Below, piece after piece: positions 33,799 through 42,200 of a stretch of 64,000 nt of DNA; the stretch's first letter is position 1, and every line of letters starts with the position of its first letter. Made by a program: the position numbers and the translations under genes. The stretch is from Plantactinospora sp. BC1 (GTDB lineage: Bacteria; Actinomycetota; Actinomycetes; Mycobacteriales; Micromonosporaceae). The notes beneath the pieces were generated by a model. The model was given only the letters and a program-made list of their open reading frames with translations. It was not told the DNA's origin and searched no databases. The stretch is taken from positions 8,184,001-8,248,000 of the forward strand of contig NZ_CP028158.1 of assembly GCF_003030345.1 (NCBI RefSeq), written 5' to 3'.

Positions 33799-34119
33799 GG
33801 CTGACCGAGCCCGCCGGCTGGCGCGAGCATCCAGCCTCGCCGGGCTCGGTCGGCTCGGGTCCTCAGTGCCAGTTCCGGCGGAGCCAGCGGCGCACCAGCG
33901 GCGGCACGACCCAGGAGTAGACGCAGAACACCAGCCACGACAGCCCGTTCGGAGCGCCGATGCCGCTCGGCGGGACGGGCGGGACGGGTGAGCGGATCGA
34001 TCAGGATTCGAGAAGCGCACGTCGTCCCGCCGTGACTAGCGTGACCGTCATCCATCCGGTACCGCCGGATCCCGGCAGGTCGCCGGGATCCGGGCCGGTG
34101 TTCTCGCTGAGGAGTTACG
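33799..34119. other. Gene-free stretch with a duplicated gene end
   Basis: This 321-bp gap after the phosphotransferase gene holds a 90-bp copy of the 3' end of the TPR-protein gene (separate entry) and otherwise nothing I can recognise. The last 20 bp contain the ribosome site of the next gene. Confidence 0.6.
33858..33947. repeat. 90-bp direct repeat, copy 1 (fragment of the TPR gene 3' end)
   Basis: This segment matches 34414-34503 with about three mismatches. On the minus strand it reads the last 27 or so codons of the TPR membrane protein (ending RRWLRRNWH and stop). Copy 1 is therefore a gene fragment; together the copies flank a small membrane-protein gene and bracket a 556-bp unit. 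Confidence 0.9.
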
Positions 34120-34347
34120 GTGAACTGGAGCAGAGTGATCCGGCAGAGTCACCGTTGGCTGTCCATTGCCTTCACGGTGACCGTGATCGCCACCTTCGTC
34201 GCGCTGACCCAGGAGGAGCCCGCCGCCTGGGTGTTCTACCTGCCGCTGTTTCCGCTCGTCCTGCTGTTGTTCAGTGGCCTGTACCTGTTCGTGCTCCCAT
34301 ACTCGGCCAGGTGGCGCGGCCGTCGACGGACCGCTCGACCGGACTGA
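34120..34347 (+). CDS. Small membrane protein (75 aa)
   Basis: A 75-residue protein with two hydrophobic segments (about 14-31 and 38-60) preceded by a short RVIRQSHRWLS amphipathic stretch and ending in a basic tail. The GTG start has a GAGGAG site 5-6 nt upstream. It looks like the conserved small integral proteins found near redox or PepSY proteins, but I would not name it. It lies between two copies of a 90-bp direct repeat, on the opposite strand to the gene the repeats come from. Confidence 0.75.
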   Translation: MNWSRVIRQSHRWLSIAFTVTVIATFVALTQEEPAAWVFYLPLFPLVLLLFSGLYLFVLPYSARWRGRRRTARPD

Positions 34348-34413
34348 CGCCGACGTGTGGCGCTGACGCCGCCGGGCGTTGCCGGCACGATCGCCTCGTG
34401 GCGTGCTCGGCCC

Positions 34414-34503
34414 GGTCCTCAGTGCCAGTTCCGGCGGAGCCAGCGGCGTACCAGCGGCGGCACGACCCAGGAGTAGACGCAGAACACCAGCCACAGCAGC
34501 CCG
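34414..34503. repeat. 90-bp direct repeat, copy 2 (native end of the TPR gene)
   Basis: This copy is the in-place 3' end of the TPR membrane-protein gene. Its near-identical partner lies 556 bp to the left at 33858-33947. Confidence 0.9.
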
Positions 34504-35288
34504 ACCACCGCCGCGAACCCGGGCAGGCCGACCGCGCGTAACCCGAAGATCACGGCGATCGCGGCCAGCCAGACCTTCAGCGGGCCGAAGCGCAGCACCG
34601 GGCGTACCGGCAGCATCAGCGGGTGCTGCGCGATCCTCAGCTCCAGCGCGGACTCGGCGAACGTCTGCTCGGTGGGCATCGAGGCGGCGGCCTGCCGGTA
34701 GCCCTCGTACGCGGTGCCGAGTCGGCCCCGGGCCGCACTGGTCTCGCCGAGTAGCGCGTGCGCGCCCGGATGCTCCGGGTGGGCGCCGACGAACTCCCGG
34801 CTGATCCGCTCGGCGGTGCGGTCGTCGCCGCTGTTGAAAGCCACCTGGATGCGGGTGGCGTAGACGATCGGCGCCTCCGGCTCCAGCGCCGCCGCCCGCT
34901 CGACGAGCTTCGCCGCCTTGTCCAACTGGCCGTTGCTGGCGCAGACGTCGGCGTAGGTGCAGAGCAGGTCGACGTCGTGTGGTGCCTGCGCCAGCCCGTC
35001 GAGCAGGGCCCGCTCGGCGACCTGCGAGTGGCCGAGCCGGTGCTCGGCCCGGCCCAGGTGCCAGAGCAGGTCGGGGTGCGGCCCGGCGGCGGCCAGACCG
35101 GCGCGCGCGGCCTCGACCACCTCGGGCCAGCGGTCCAACTGGCCCAGTGCGGCGCAGCGCAGCCGGGTCGCGGGCACGTCGACCGCCTCGGCGGCCGGCA
35201 GCCTGGAGAGTTCCGCCAGGGCTTCCTGCGGCCGATCCGCCAGCAACAGGGCCTCGGCCCGGGCCAGCAGGGACGACGGCGCGCTCAT
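34419..35288 (-). CDS. TPR-repeat protein with C-terminal membrane segments
   Basis: A 289-residue protein: about six tetratricopeptide-like helix pairs (roughly 5-215), a cytoplasmic linker and two C-terminal hydrophobic helices (about 233-272). TPR domains mediate protein contacts; the partner is unknown. The ATG at 35286-35288 overlaps the stop of the upstream membrane protein (ATGA), so the pair is coupled. A 90-bp copy of its 3' end lies 556 bp away. Confidence 0.82.
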   Translation of the reverse strand: MSAPSSLLARAEALLLADRPQEALAELSRLPAAEAVDVPATRLRCAALGQLDRWPEVVEAARAGLAAAGPHPDLLWHLGRAEHRLGHSQVAERALLDGLAQAPHDVDLLCTYADVCASNGQLDKAAKLVERAAALEPEAPIVYATRIQVAFNSGDDRTAERISREFVGAHPEHPGAHALLGETSAARGRLGTAYEGYRQAAASMPTEQTFAESALELRIAQHPLMLPVRPVLRFGPLKVWLAAIAVIFGLRAVGLPGFAAVVGLLWLVFCVYSWVVPPLVRRWLRRNWH

Positions 35289-35716
35289 CGGACCAGCACC
35301 AGGATGAGCATGGCCTCCAGCAGGCCGAGGCCGATCGCCGCGGCGAAGCCGGGGCCGACCAGGCTGGCGGGCTCGCCACCGGCGTACGTGTACACCCGGA
35401 ACGGCGAACGCTGGAAGAAGAGTACGACCAGCCAGACGAGTGCGCCGGTGACCATGCCGGCCACCCGTACCCCGGAGTTGCCGTCGACGGCCGCGCTGAC
35501 CGCGAGCCGCGCGCAGAGACCCACCAGCCCGGCCGCACCGATGGCGAGCAGACGGTTGCCGGGCAGCCCCAGCCGGCGGCCGTTGAGGAGGCCCAGCGCG
35601 GTCGCGGCCAGCGGGCCGCCGAAGGCGGCGGGGTACAGGATCGACTCGGGCCGCCACGGCGGTTTGCCGGGCGCGGGTCGCTCCTGGATCGTCGGGGTGA
35701 ACAGCTCGTCCTGCAT
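35285..35716 (-). CDS. Four-helix membrane protein, unknown function
   Basis: A 143-residue product with four hydrophobic segments and no known motif. I chose the ATG at 35714-35716 (MQDELFTP) because the sequence upstream looks like intergenic DNA; a GGGGATC site lies in front. It overlaps the TPR gene by 4 bp and is probably functionally tied to it. Confidence 0.75.
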   Translation of the reverse strand: MQDELFTPTIQERPAPGKPPWRPESILYPAAFGGPLAATALGLLNGRRLGLPGNRLLAIGAAGLVGLCARLAVSAAVDGNSGVRVAGMVTGALVWLVVLFFQRSPFRVYTYAGGEPASLVGPGFAAAIGLGLLEAMLILVLVR

Positions 35717-35847
35717 CGGATCCCCATCTCTGCCGGTCGAGGGCGCCGGCACAGCATAGTGATCGTCCTGAGCCGACCCGTCGACCGGAACCACGGCACC
35801 GCCGCCCGGGCCGGCTCCGGAGATCTGCCGCCGCGTCGCAGGCGGAC

Positions 35848-35853
35848 TAGGGT
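35848..35853 (+). promoter_or_regulatory. -10 element for a leaderless SIMPL transcript
   Basis: TAGGGT is followed by 6 nt and the ATG at 35860. No ribosome site precedes the gene, so a leaderless mRNA is likely. Confidence 0.5.
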
Positions 35854-35859
35854 GGGCGG

Positions 35860-36519
35860 ATGACGGAGCAACCCTTCGTGCTGGTGCGTGGTGAGGTGGC
35901 CCGGGAGGTCCCTCCGGAGATAGCCCGGTTCTCGGTGACGGTCGTCGCCCGGGACAAGAACCGCCCGGCGGCGCTGGCCCGGCTGGCCGAGCGGTCCGCG
36001 GCGGTCCGGGCGCTGATCGACGGGTACGGCGACGCGATCGAGCGCCGGGAGACCGGCGACCTGTGGGTACGCCCCGAGCTGAAGCGCTCCGGGGAGAAGG
36101 TGACCGGTTACGCCGGCAGTGCCACCACCACCGTGACGGTGACCGATTTCGGGATGCTCGGCGAGCTGATGCTCCGGCTCGCCGACCAGGACCAGACGAC
36201 CGTCGCCGGCCCGTGGTGGGCGCTGCGGCCCGGCAGCCCGGTTCACCGGGAGGCCCGGCGGGCCGCCGTCGCGGAGGCGATCGCCCGGGCCCGGGAGTAC
36301 GCCGACGCGCTCGACGCCGAGGTGACCGCGCTGCTGCACCTCTCCGATGCCGGGCTGACCGAGCAGCCGCTGATGATGACCCGGGCCGGGCATGCCATGG
36401 GCTACCGGGCGGCCGGCGGAGCCCCGCCCGAACTCGACCTCGACCCGCAGGTGCAGACCGTGCACGCCACCGTCGAGGCCCGGTTCGCGATCACCCCGCC
36501 ACCGCTGGCGACCGGCTGA
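35860..36519 (+). CDS. SIMPL (DUF541) domain protein
   Basis: A 219-residue protein of the SIMPL family, whose bacterial members include periplasmic oxidative-stress proteins. The N-terminal VRGEVAREVPPEIARFSVTV strand and the later REARRAAVAEAIARAREYADAL helix fit the family. No signal peptide is visible, so it may be cytoplasmic. The stop is followed by four 20-bp repeats resembling its own end. Confidence 0.85.
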   Translation: MTEQPFVLVRGEVAREVPPEIARFSVTVVARDKNRPAALARLAERSAAVRALIDGYGDAIERRETGDLWVRPELKRSGEKVTGYAGSATTTVTVTDFGMLGELMLRLADQDQTTVAGPWWALRPGSPVHREARRAAVAEAIARAREYADALDAEVTALLHLSDAGLTEQPLMMTRAGHAMGYRAAGGAPPELDLDPQVQTVHATVEARFAITPPPLATG

Positions 36520-36540
36520 ACGCAGGCCGCCCGACCGAAT

Positions 36541-36620
36541 GCCCTGATAGCCGGCTCGATGCCCTGCCGACGGGCTCGATGTCCTGCCGGCCGGCTCAAT
36601 GCCCTGCCGACCGGCTGAAT
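36541..36620. repeat. Tandem repeat, 4 x 20 bp, after the SIMPL gene
   Basis: Four 20-bp units (36541-36560, 36561-36580, 36581-36600, 36601-36620) of the type GCCCTGCCGACCGGCTGAAT. The end of each unit resembles the gene's own last bases, ACCGGCTGA at 36511-36519, so the array looks like an expansion of the stop region. Confidence 0.93.
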
Positions 36621-36648
36621 GCCGGTGCGTGGGGGCGACGTGCCGCCC

Positions 36649-36654
36649 TAGGAT
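36649..36654 (+). promoter_or_regulatory. -10 element for the leader transcript
   Basis: TAGGAT is a good actinobacterial -10 hexamer. It is followed by 7 nt and the leader-peptide ATG at 36662, which would make the transcript leaderless. No clear -35 is visible about 17 bp upstream. Confidence 0.5.
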
Positions 36655-36661
36655 GACGTCG

Positions 36662-36718
36662 ATGAGTGCCGCGACCCAGACCCGCCTGATGCGCCGGCCC
36701 CCGAGGGGCCGGAGCTAG
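36662..36718 (+). CDS. Candidate leader peptide (18 aa) of the metG-like gene
   Basis: A short frame encodes MSAATQTRLMRRPPRGRS and ends in TAG at 36716-36718. It has one internal methionine codon (codon 10, 36689-36691) directly before the left arm of an RNA hairpin, and it ends as the last arms of the upstream folds begin. An in-frame ATG three codons upstream (36653) is an alternative. A peptide of this kind at the head of a methionyl-tRNA synthetase transcript suggests ribosome-mediated attenuation. Translation has not been shown. Confidence 0.6.
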   Translation: MSAATQTRLMRRPPRGRS

Positions 36719-36777
36719 GTCGCGGCGCACACCGCCCGCGTCGAACGGGCCTCTCGATCCTTCGAGGGGCCCGTTTT
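36668..36777 (+). promoter_or_regulatory. Candidate attenuator upstream of the metG-like gene
   Basis: Arms seen in the sequence: GCCGCGACC (36668-36676) with GGTCGCGGC (36718-36726); TGCGCCG (36690-36696) with CGGCGCA (36723-36729), exclusive of the first; CCGGCCCC (36694-36701) with GGGGCCGG (36705-36712). GAGGGGCC (36703-36710) can instead pair, with one G-U, to GGCCTCTC (36748-36755), the left arm of the terminator. Stalling at Met codon 10 would cover the 36694-36701 arm and free 36703-36710 to act as antiterminator. The pairing is exact on paper; function is inferred. Confidence 0.65.
36744..36777 (+). terminator. Intrinsic terminator between leader peptide and metG-like gene
   Basis: AACGGGCCTCTCGA (36744-36757) pairs with TCGAGGGGCCCGTT (36762-36775) in a 14-bp stem with one G-U pair and a TCCT loop, followed by further T residues at 36776-36777. 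It lies 48 bp before the metG-like start, so it can stop transcription before the gene. Confidence 0.8.
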
Positions 36778-36824
36778 CGTGTGCGCAGGTCAGGGCCCCT
36801 CCCGACACCTCCGTGGAGGACGCC

Positions 36825-38326
36825 ATGACCTACCTGACCACGCCGATCTACTACGTCAACGACCTGCCGCACGTCGGTCACGCGTACTCGACGGTGCTCG
36901 CCGACGCGCTGGCCCGGTGGGAGCGGCTCTGCGGGCGACCGGTCCGGCTGGTCACCGGCACCGACGAGCACGGCGCCAAGGTCCGCCGGGCGGCGGCCGA
37001 GGCCGGGATCGCGCCGGCCACGCTCGCCGACCGCACCGCCGGCCGGTTCCGGGCCACCTGGGACCGGCTCGGCATCGGGTACGACGAGTTCGTCCGTACC
37101 ACCTCGGCACGGCACCGGGAGACGGTGACCGAGCTGCTGACCCGGGTGTACGAGGCGGGTCATCTCCGCCCCGGCCGGTACGACGGGCGGTACTGCGTCG
37201 GCTGTGAGGCGTACGCGACGGAGCTGGTCTGTGCGGTGCACGGCCGGCCGACCGAGCTGGTCGGCGAGGAGAACTGGTTCTTCCGGCTCTCCGAGTTCGC
37301 CCGGCCGCTCGCCGAGTGGTTCGACCGGTGCCCGGAGGCGGTCCGGCCGGCCGCCCGCCGCAACGAGGCGCTCGGCTGGCTGCGCCGGGGACTGACCGAC
37401 TTCTCGATCAGCCGGGCCGGCCTGGACTGGGGCATCCCGCTGCCCTGGGAGCCGAGCCAGGTGACGTACGTCTGGTTCGACGCCCTCGGCAGCTATCTCA
37501 CCCCGCCGGCTGGCCCGCACCGGAGTACTCCCGCTGGTGGCCGGCCCGGCACGTCATCGGCAAGGACATCCTGCGGTTCCACGCGGTCTACTGGCCGGCG
37601 ATCCTGCTCGCCGCCGACCTGCCGCTGCCGGAGCGGATCACCGTGCACGGCTTCCTGCTGCAACGCGGCAGCAAGATCGCGAAGTCCGGGGAGCGGGCCG
37701 TCGCCCTGGACGACCTGCTCGACCGGTTCGGTCCGGAGGGGCTCCGCTACCACCTGCTCCGGGACAACCCGGTCGGCCCGGACGGGGAGTTCTCGCTCGC
37801 CTCGGTGGAGGCGCGCTACAACGCCGACCTGGCCAACACCCTCGGCAACCTGCTCTCCCGGGTGACCGCGCTGGTGGTGTCCCGGTGTGCCGGGACCGGC
37901 CCGGCTCCGGACCCGTCCTCGCCGCTCGCCCCGGCCGCCGCCCGGTGGGCCGAGGCCGGTGCGGCCGGGTGGTCGGTCGGGGCGCCCTCCGAGGCGCTGG
38001 CCGCCGCCTGGCGGCTGGTGGCGGCGACCAACTCCTACCTGGTCTCGGCGCAGCCGTGGCGGTCGCCGGCCGGCTCGACCGAGGCGGCCACGGTACTCGG
38101 CGACGCGCTGGAGGCGCTGCGCATCGTCGCCGTACTGGCCGCACCGGCGGTACCGGAGACCGCCGGGCGGATCTGGCGGCAGATCGGGCTCGACGGGTAC
38201 GCCCCACGGGTGCCCGACGACCTGGCCTGGGGCGGCTATCCGGGCGGCCTCGGGGTCACCAGGGCGGCGCCGCTCTTCCCCCGGCTCGCGGCCGGCGAAC
38301 CCCGGCCGGCCGGCGGGGTGGGATAG
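36825..38326 (+). pseudogene. Methionyl-tRNA synthetase paralogue with a -1 frameshift
   Basis: The frame from the ATG at 36825 (GGAGGA site upstream) reads a class I MetRS with the HVGH signature (HIGH-type) near residue 20, then breaks near 37,500. The rest (starting RHVIGKDILRFH, then KIAKSGER as the KMSKS motif) continues in the -1 frame to the stop at 38,326. One missing base in the CACCCCGCC run at about 37,499-37,506 explains it. Restored, the protein would have 500 residues, as in short bacterial MetRS. It is a pseudogene, a sequencing error in a C-run, or recoded; I favour the first two. A leader peptide and terminator lie upstream. Confidence 0.85.
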
Positions 38327-38327
38327 T
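38322..38327 (+). promoter_or_regulatory. Possible -10 element for a leaderless kinase transcript
   Basis: GATAGT is followed by 6 nt and the GTG at 38334. The hexamer overlaps the end of the metG-like frame. It could allow independent expression of the kinase gene; there is no ribosome site. Confidence 0.35.
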
Positions 38328-38333
38328 TCCCGG

Positions 38334-38981
38334 GTGCGCCCCGATCCGTCTCCCCACACCCTGGACCAGTTGGTGGCCCGGGCCCGCGCGTTGGCGTCGA
38401 CCGGGTCGCGCCGGCTGCTCGGCATCACCGGCGCGCCGGCGGCGGGCAAGTCGACCCTGGCCGGGCTGCTGGTGACGGCGCTGGGCGGCGTCGCCGAGCT
38501 GGTGCCGATGGACGGCTTCCACCTGGCCGACTCCGAACTGCACCGGCTCGGCCGGCACGCCCGCAAGGGCGCGCCGGACACCTTCGACGGTGCCGGCTTC
38601 GTCGCGCTGCTGCGCCGGCTCCGGGCCGGCACGGAGACGGTGTACGCGCCCGAGTTCCGCCGGGAGCTGGAGGAGGCGGTCGCCGGGGCGATCCCGGTCC
38701 CGCCGTCGGTGCCGCTGGTGGTGGTCGAGGGCAACTACCTGCTGGTACCCGACCAGCCCTGGGGCGAGGTGCGCGACCTCCTCGACGAGGTGTGGTTCCT
38801 CGAACTCGACGAGTCCGAACGGCTGAACCGGCTGACCGAGCGGCACATCGCGTTCGGCCGGCAGCCGCGGGAGGCGGCGGCCCGGGCCCGGGGCACCGAC
38901 CAGCGCAACGCCGAGTTGATCGCCGGCACCGTCGACCGGGCCGACCTGATCGTCCGGATGGCACAGTCCAATCCGACCTGA
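38334..38981 (+). CDS. P-loop nucleoside/nucleotide kinase-like protein
   Basis: A 215-residue phosphotransferase of the uridine kinase/pantothenate kinase-like family. The Walker A motif GAPAAGKST lies at about residues 32-40, the PMDGFHLADSEL substrate segment follows, and VVVEGNYLL is the Walker B-like strand. The substrate cannot be told. It begins 7 bp after the metG-like stop. Its stop (38979-38981) lies inside a 32-bp duplication, so the present end may be recent. Confidence 0.85.
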   Translation: MRPDPSPHTLDQLVARARALASTGSRRLLGITGAPAAGKSTLAGLLVTALGGVAELVPMDGFHLADSELHRLGRHARKGAPDTFDGAGFVALLRRLRAGTETVYAPEFRRELEEAVAGAIPVPPSVPLVVVEGNYLLVPDQPWGEVRDLLDEVWFLELDESERLNRLTERHIAFGRQPREAAARARGTDQRNAELIAGTVDRADLIVRMAQSNPT

Positions 38982-39013
38982 TCGTCCGGATGGCACAGTC
39001 CAGTCCGGCCTGA
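38941..39013. repeat. 32-bp tandem duplication containing the kinase stop codon
   Basis: 38941-38972 and 38973-39004 are 32-bp copies differing by one base, with a partial third copy to 39013. Because 32 is not divisible by three, the second copy shifts frame and gives the TGA at 38979-38981. Confidence 0.95.
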
Positions 39014-39164
39014 CCCGGCAGGTCCGATCAGGCCGGACGCCGGAGGTTCCGGGTTGCTCACTGCCCATCGGGCGCCACCACTACCCGCCGGGGCGATGGC
39101 GAAGCGCATCGAGGACTGGTAGACCCATCGGCGAAGCTGTTTGGACCGGTGGTGCAGCCGTCGG

Positions 39165-39212
39165 CGACGATCGGCAGGAGCGACGATCGGCAGGAGCGAC
39201 GATCGGCAGGAG
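39165..39212. repeat. Tandem repeat, 3 x 16 bp, each with a ribosome-site-like core
   Basis: Three perfect 16-bp units GCGACGATCGGCAGGA (39165-39180, 39181-39196, 39197-39212) end 4 bp before the GTG start of the GGDEF-EAL gene. Each carries AGGAG across its boundary; the last serves as the ribosome site. Confidence 0.95.
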
Positions 39213-39216
39213 AGCT

Positions 39217-42200
39217 GTGTCAGTTCGGAAACTGTTGGCCGGGTATGCCGGGGTGAACGCCGCGCTGGTGGTCGGCTTCTTCGCCCTGCCGGTGCCGCGT
39301 CCGGTGGTGACCGCCGCGTTCGGGTTGACCAGCATGGTGGCGGTGGCGGTCGGGATCCGCCGATACCGGCCGCAGCGGGCGTACGCCTGGTGGCTCTTCG
39401 TCGCGGCGCTCGGGGTCTTCGCGGCGGGTGACACCGTCTATCTGCTCGCCGCGAACCTGCCGCTCGGCGATTCCCCGGCCGACTCGGGGCTCGTCTCCGA
39501 CCTCTTCTATCTGGTGATGGTGCCGCTGATCGGCGCGGGGCTGCTCGGGCTGACCCGCTCCACCACCGGGGCCCGGGACCGGTCCGGACTCCTCGACTTC
39601 CTGATCTTCACCACCGCCGGTGCCTTCCTGCTCTGGGTGATGGTGATCCGGCCGTACCTCGTCGGGCCGGGGCCGAGCACCTTCGAGCAGTCGGTGCTGG
39701 CCGCGTACGCGCTGCTCGACGTGCTGTTGCTGGCCACCGCCGTGCGGGTCGCGGTGACCTCGCGGGGCAGCGTCGCCGGGTTGCTCCTGGCGGCCGGCGC
39801 GGCCGGGATGCTCGTCTCCGACATCAGCTACGGCGCCGCGTTGCTGCGCGGCGCGTGGCAGCCGGGCGGCCCGGACGAGCTGGGCTGGCTCGCCTTCTAC
39901 GTAGCCTGGGGGGCCGCCGCGCTGCACCCGTCGATGGCGACGCTGACCGAACCGGCCGCGCCCCCGGACAGCGAGATCGACAAGACCCGGCTGGTACTGC
40001 TCGGCATCGCCGCGACGCTCGCCCCGGCGGTGCTGCTGCTGGAGGTGGTCAACGGCGACGTCCGGGACGGCGCGGTGATCGCCGTGGTCGGCGGCGTGGT
40101 CTTCGCGCTGGTGCTGAGCCGGCTCGGTGACGCGGTGGACGGGCACCGGCAGGCGGTGGCCCGGGAGCGGAGCCTGCGGCAGTCCGGCGCCGAGCTGGTG
40201 GCCGCGACCGACACCGCCGAGGTACGCCGGGCGGTACGGACCGCGGTGGCCCGGCTGGTGCCCCGGCACTCCTCGCACCGGATGGTCTTCACGATCAACC
40301 ACACCGACGGGGTGCCGGCGACCACGGTGAGCATCTGGGGACCGGGGATGGCCACGCCGTCACCCTTCTATCCCGCCCCGACCACGGCCGCGGCCCGGCG
40401 CAGCCGGCTGCTCCGGGTCCGGACCCTGCAACCGGCGCTGGCCGAGCAGCTTCGCGGATTCGAGAGCGTCGCGCTCTGCCCGCTGGTCGGTGACGGCCGG
40501 GTCGACGGCGGGGCCAGCGGCGCACCCCGGGTCGGCGCGCTGCTGGTCGCCACCGACAGCCGGCTGCTGCCGACCCTGCGGGACTCGCTGGAGGTACTGG
40601 CCGCGCAGGCGGCGATGGCGCTGGAACGGATCAGCCTGAACCAGGAGATCAACCGCCGGGACAGCGAGGCGTACTTCCGCAGCCTGGTGCAGAACGCCGC
40701 CGACGTGATCCTGATCGTCGACGACGACCACCGGGTCCGGTACGCCAGCCCGTCGGTCCGACCCGTGCTCGGCGTCGAGCCGGCCGACTGCACCGATCTG
40801 GGTACGGTGCTCTCGCCCGAGGACCAGCTCTCGGTCCCGGCCCTGCTCGACACGGCGCTGGTCGAGTCGGACCGTCGAGGGGTCGACTGGAGCGTACGGC
40901 GCCCCGACGGGCAGTGGGTGCAGCTGGAGGTGACCTGTCGGGACCTGCGCCGGGACCGGGCCGTACGCGGCTTCGTGCTGACGTTGCGGGACATCACCGA
41001 ACGGGTCCGGCTGGAGCAGGAGCTGACCCACCGGTCGGTGCACGACTCGTTGACCGGGTTGGCCAACCGGGCCTCCTACCAGGACCAGGTGTACGAGGCG
41101 GTGGAGAAGGCCCGGGACGGCGACCGTACCGTCGGCACGCTCTCCATCGACCTCGACGAGTTCACGGCGGTCAACGACACCCACGGGCACGCGATCGGGG
41201 ACGCGCTGCTGGTCGCCGCCGGTCAGCGGCTGCGGGAGATCGTCGGACCGAACGACCTGGTGGCCCGGCTCGGTGGCGACGAGTTCGCCGTACTCATCCC
41301 GGACGCCGACGACCCGGAGCAGGTCGAGCAGGTCGCCGACCACCTGGTCCGGGCGCTCGCCGAGCCGTTGGAGGTCGGCGACACCGTGGTCAACGGCTCG
41401 GTCAGCGTCGGGGTGGCCACCACGGCCGACGCCAGCGACGCGGGCGAGCTGCTGCAACGGGCCGACCTCGCGCTCTATGTCGCCAAGGGGGCCGGCAAGG
41501 GGCGCTGGTGCCGCTACCAGTCCGAGCTGCACACCGCGATCGTGGAGCGGCTGGAGCTGCGGGCGGCGCTGACCGAGGCGGTGCAGAAGCTCAGCTTCTC
41601 GGTCGACTACCAGCCGATCGTCGACATGCGGACCGGGGCGGCGGTCGGCTTCGAGGCGCTGGCCCGGTGGCACCATCCGGCGCGGGGGCCGGTGCCGCCG
41701 GAGCTGTTCATCGGGCTGGCCGAGGAGACCGGGCTGATCGAGCCGATCGGGGACTACGTGCTGCGCCAGGCGGCCGGTGCGGTGGCCCGGTGGCGCGCGG
41801 AGCGGGGCGACGAGGGTGTGCCGTACGTCAGCATCAACGTCTCGGCCCGACAGCTCCGTACCCCGGGCTTCGTCGGTACCGTGCGTGCCGCGCTGACCGC
41901 CGCCGACGTACCGCCGGACCGGGTGATGCTGGAGATCACCGAGAGTCTGCTGCTGCGGGACCAGGAGCCGGTCTGGGCCGAGCTGTCCGAGCTGCGCACC
42001 CTGGGGCTGCGGGTCGCCATCGACGACTTCGGCACCGGCTTCTCGTCGTTGAGCTATCTCCAGCAGATGCCGGCCGACGTACTCAAGATCGACCGGTCGT
42101 TCACCGAGACGGTGGCGTCGTCGCGGCGGCAGCGGCTGCTGGTGGAGGGGATCGTCCGGCTCGCCGGCACCCTCGGCCTGGACATCATCGCCGAGGGGGT

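Noticed and set aside
37495-37510. Programmed -1 frameshifting in metG
   Set aside because: No slippery heptamer of the usual X-XXY-YYZ type and no obvious downstream stimulator; a deletion or sequencing error is simpler.
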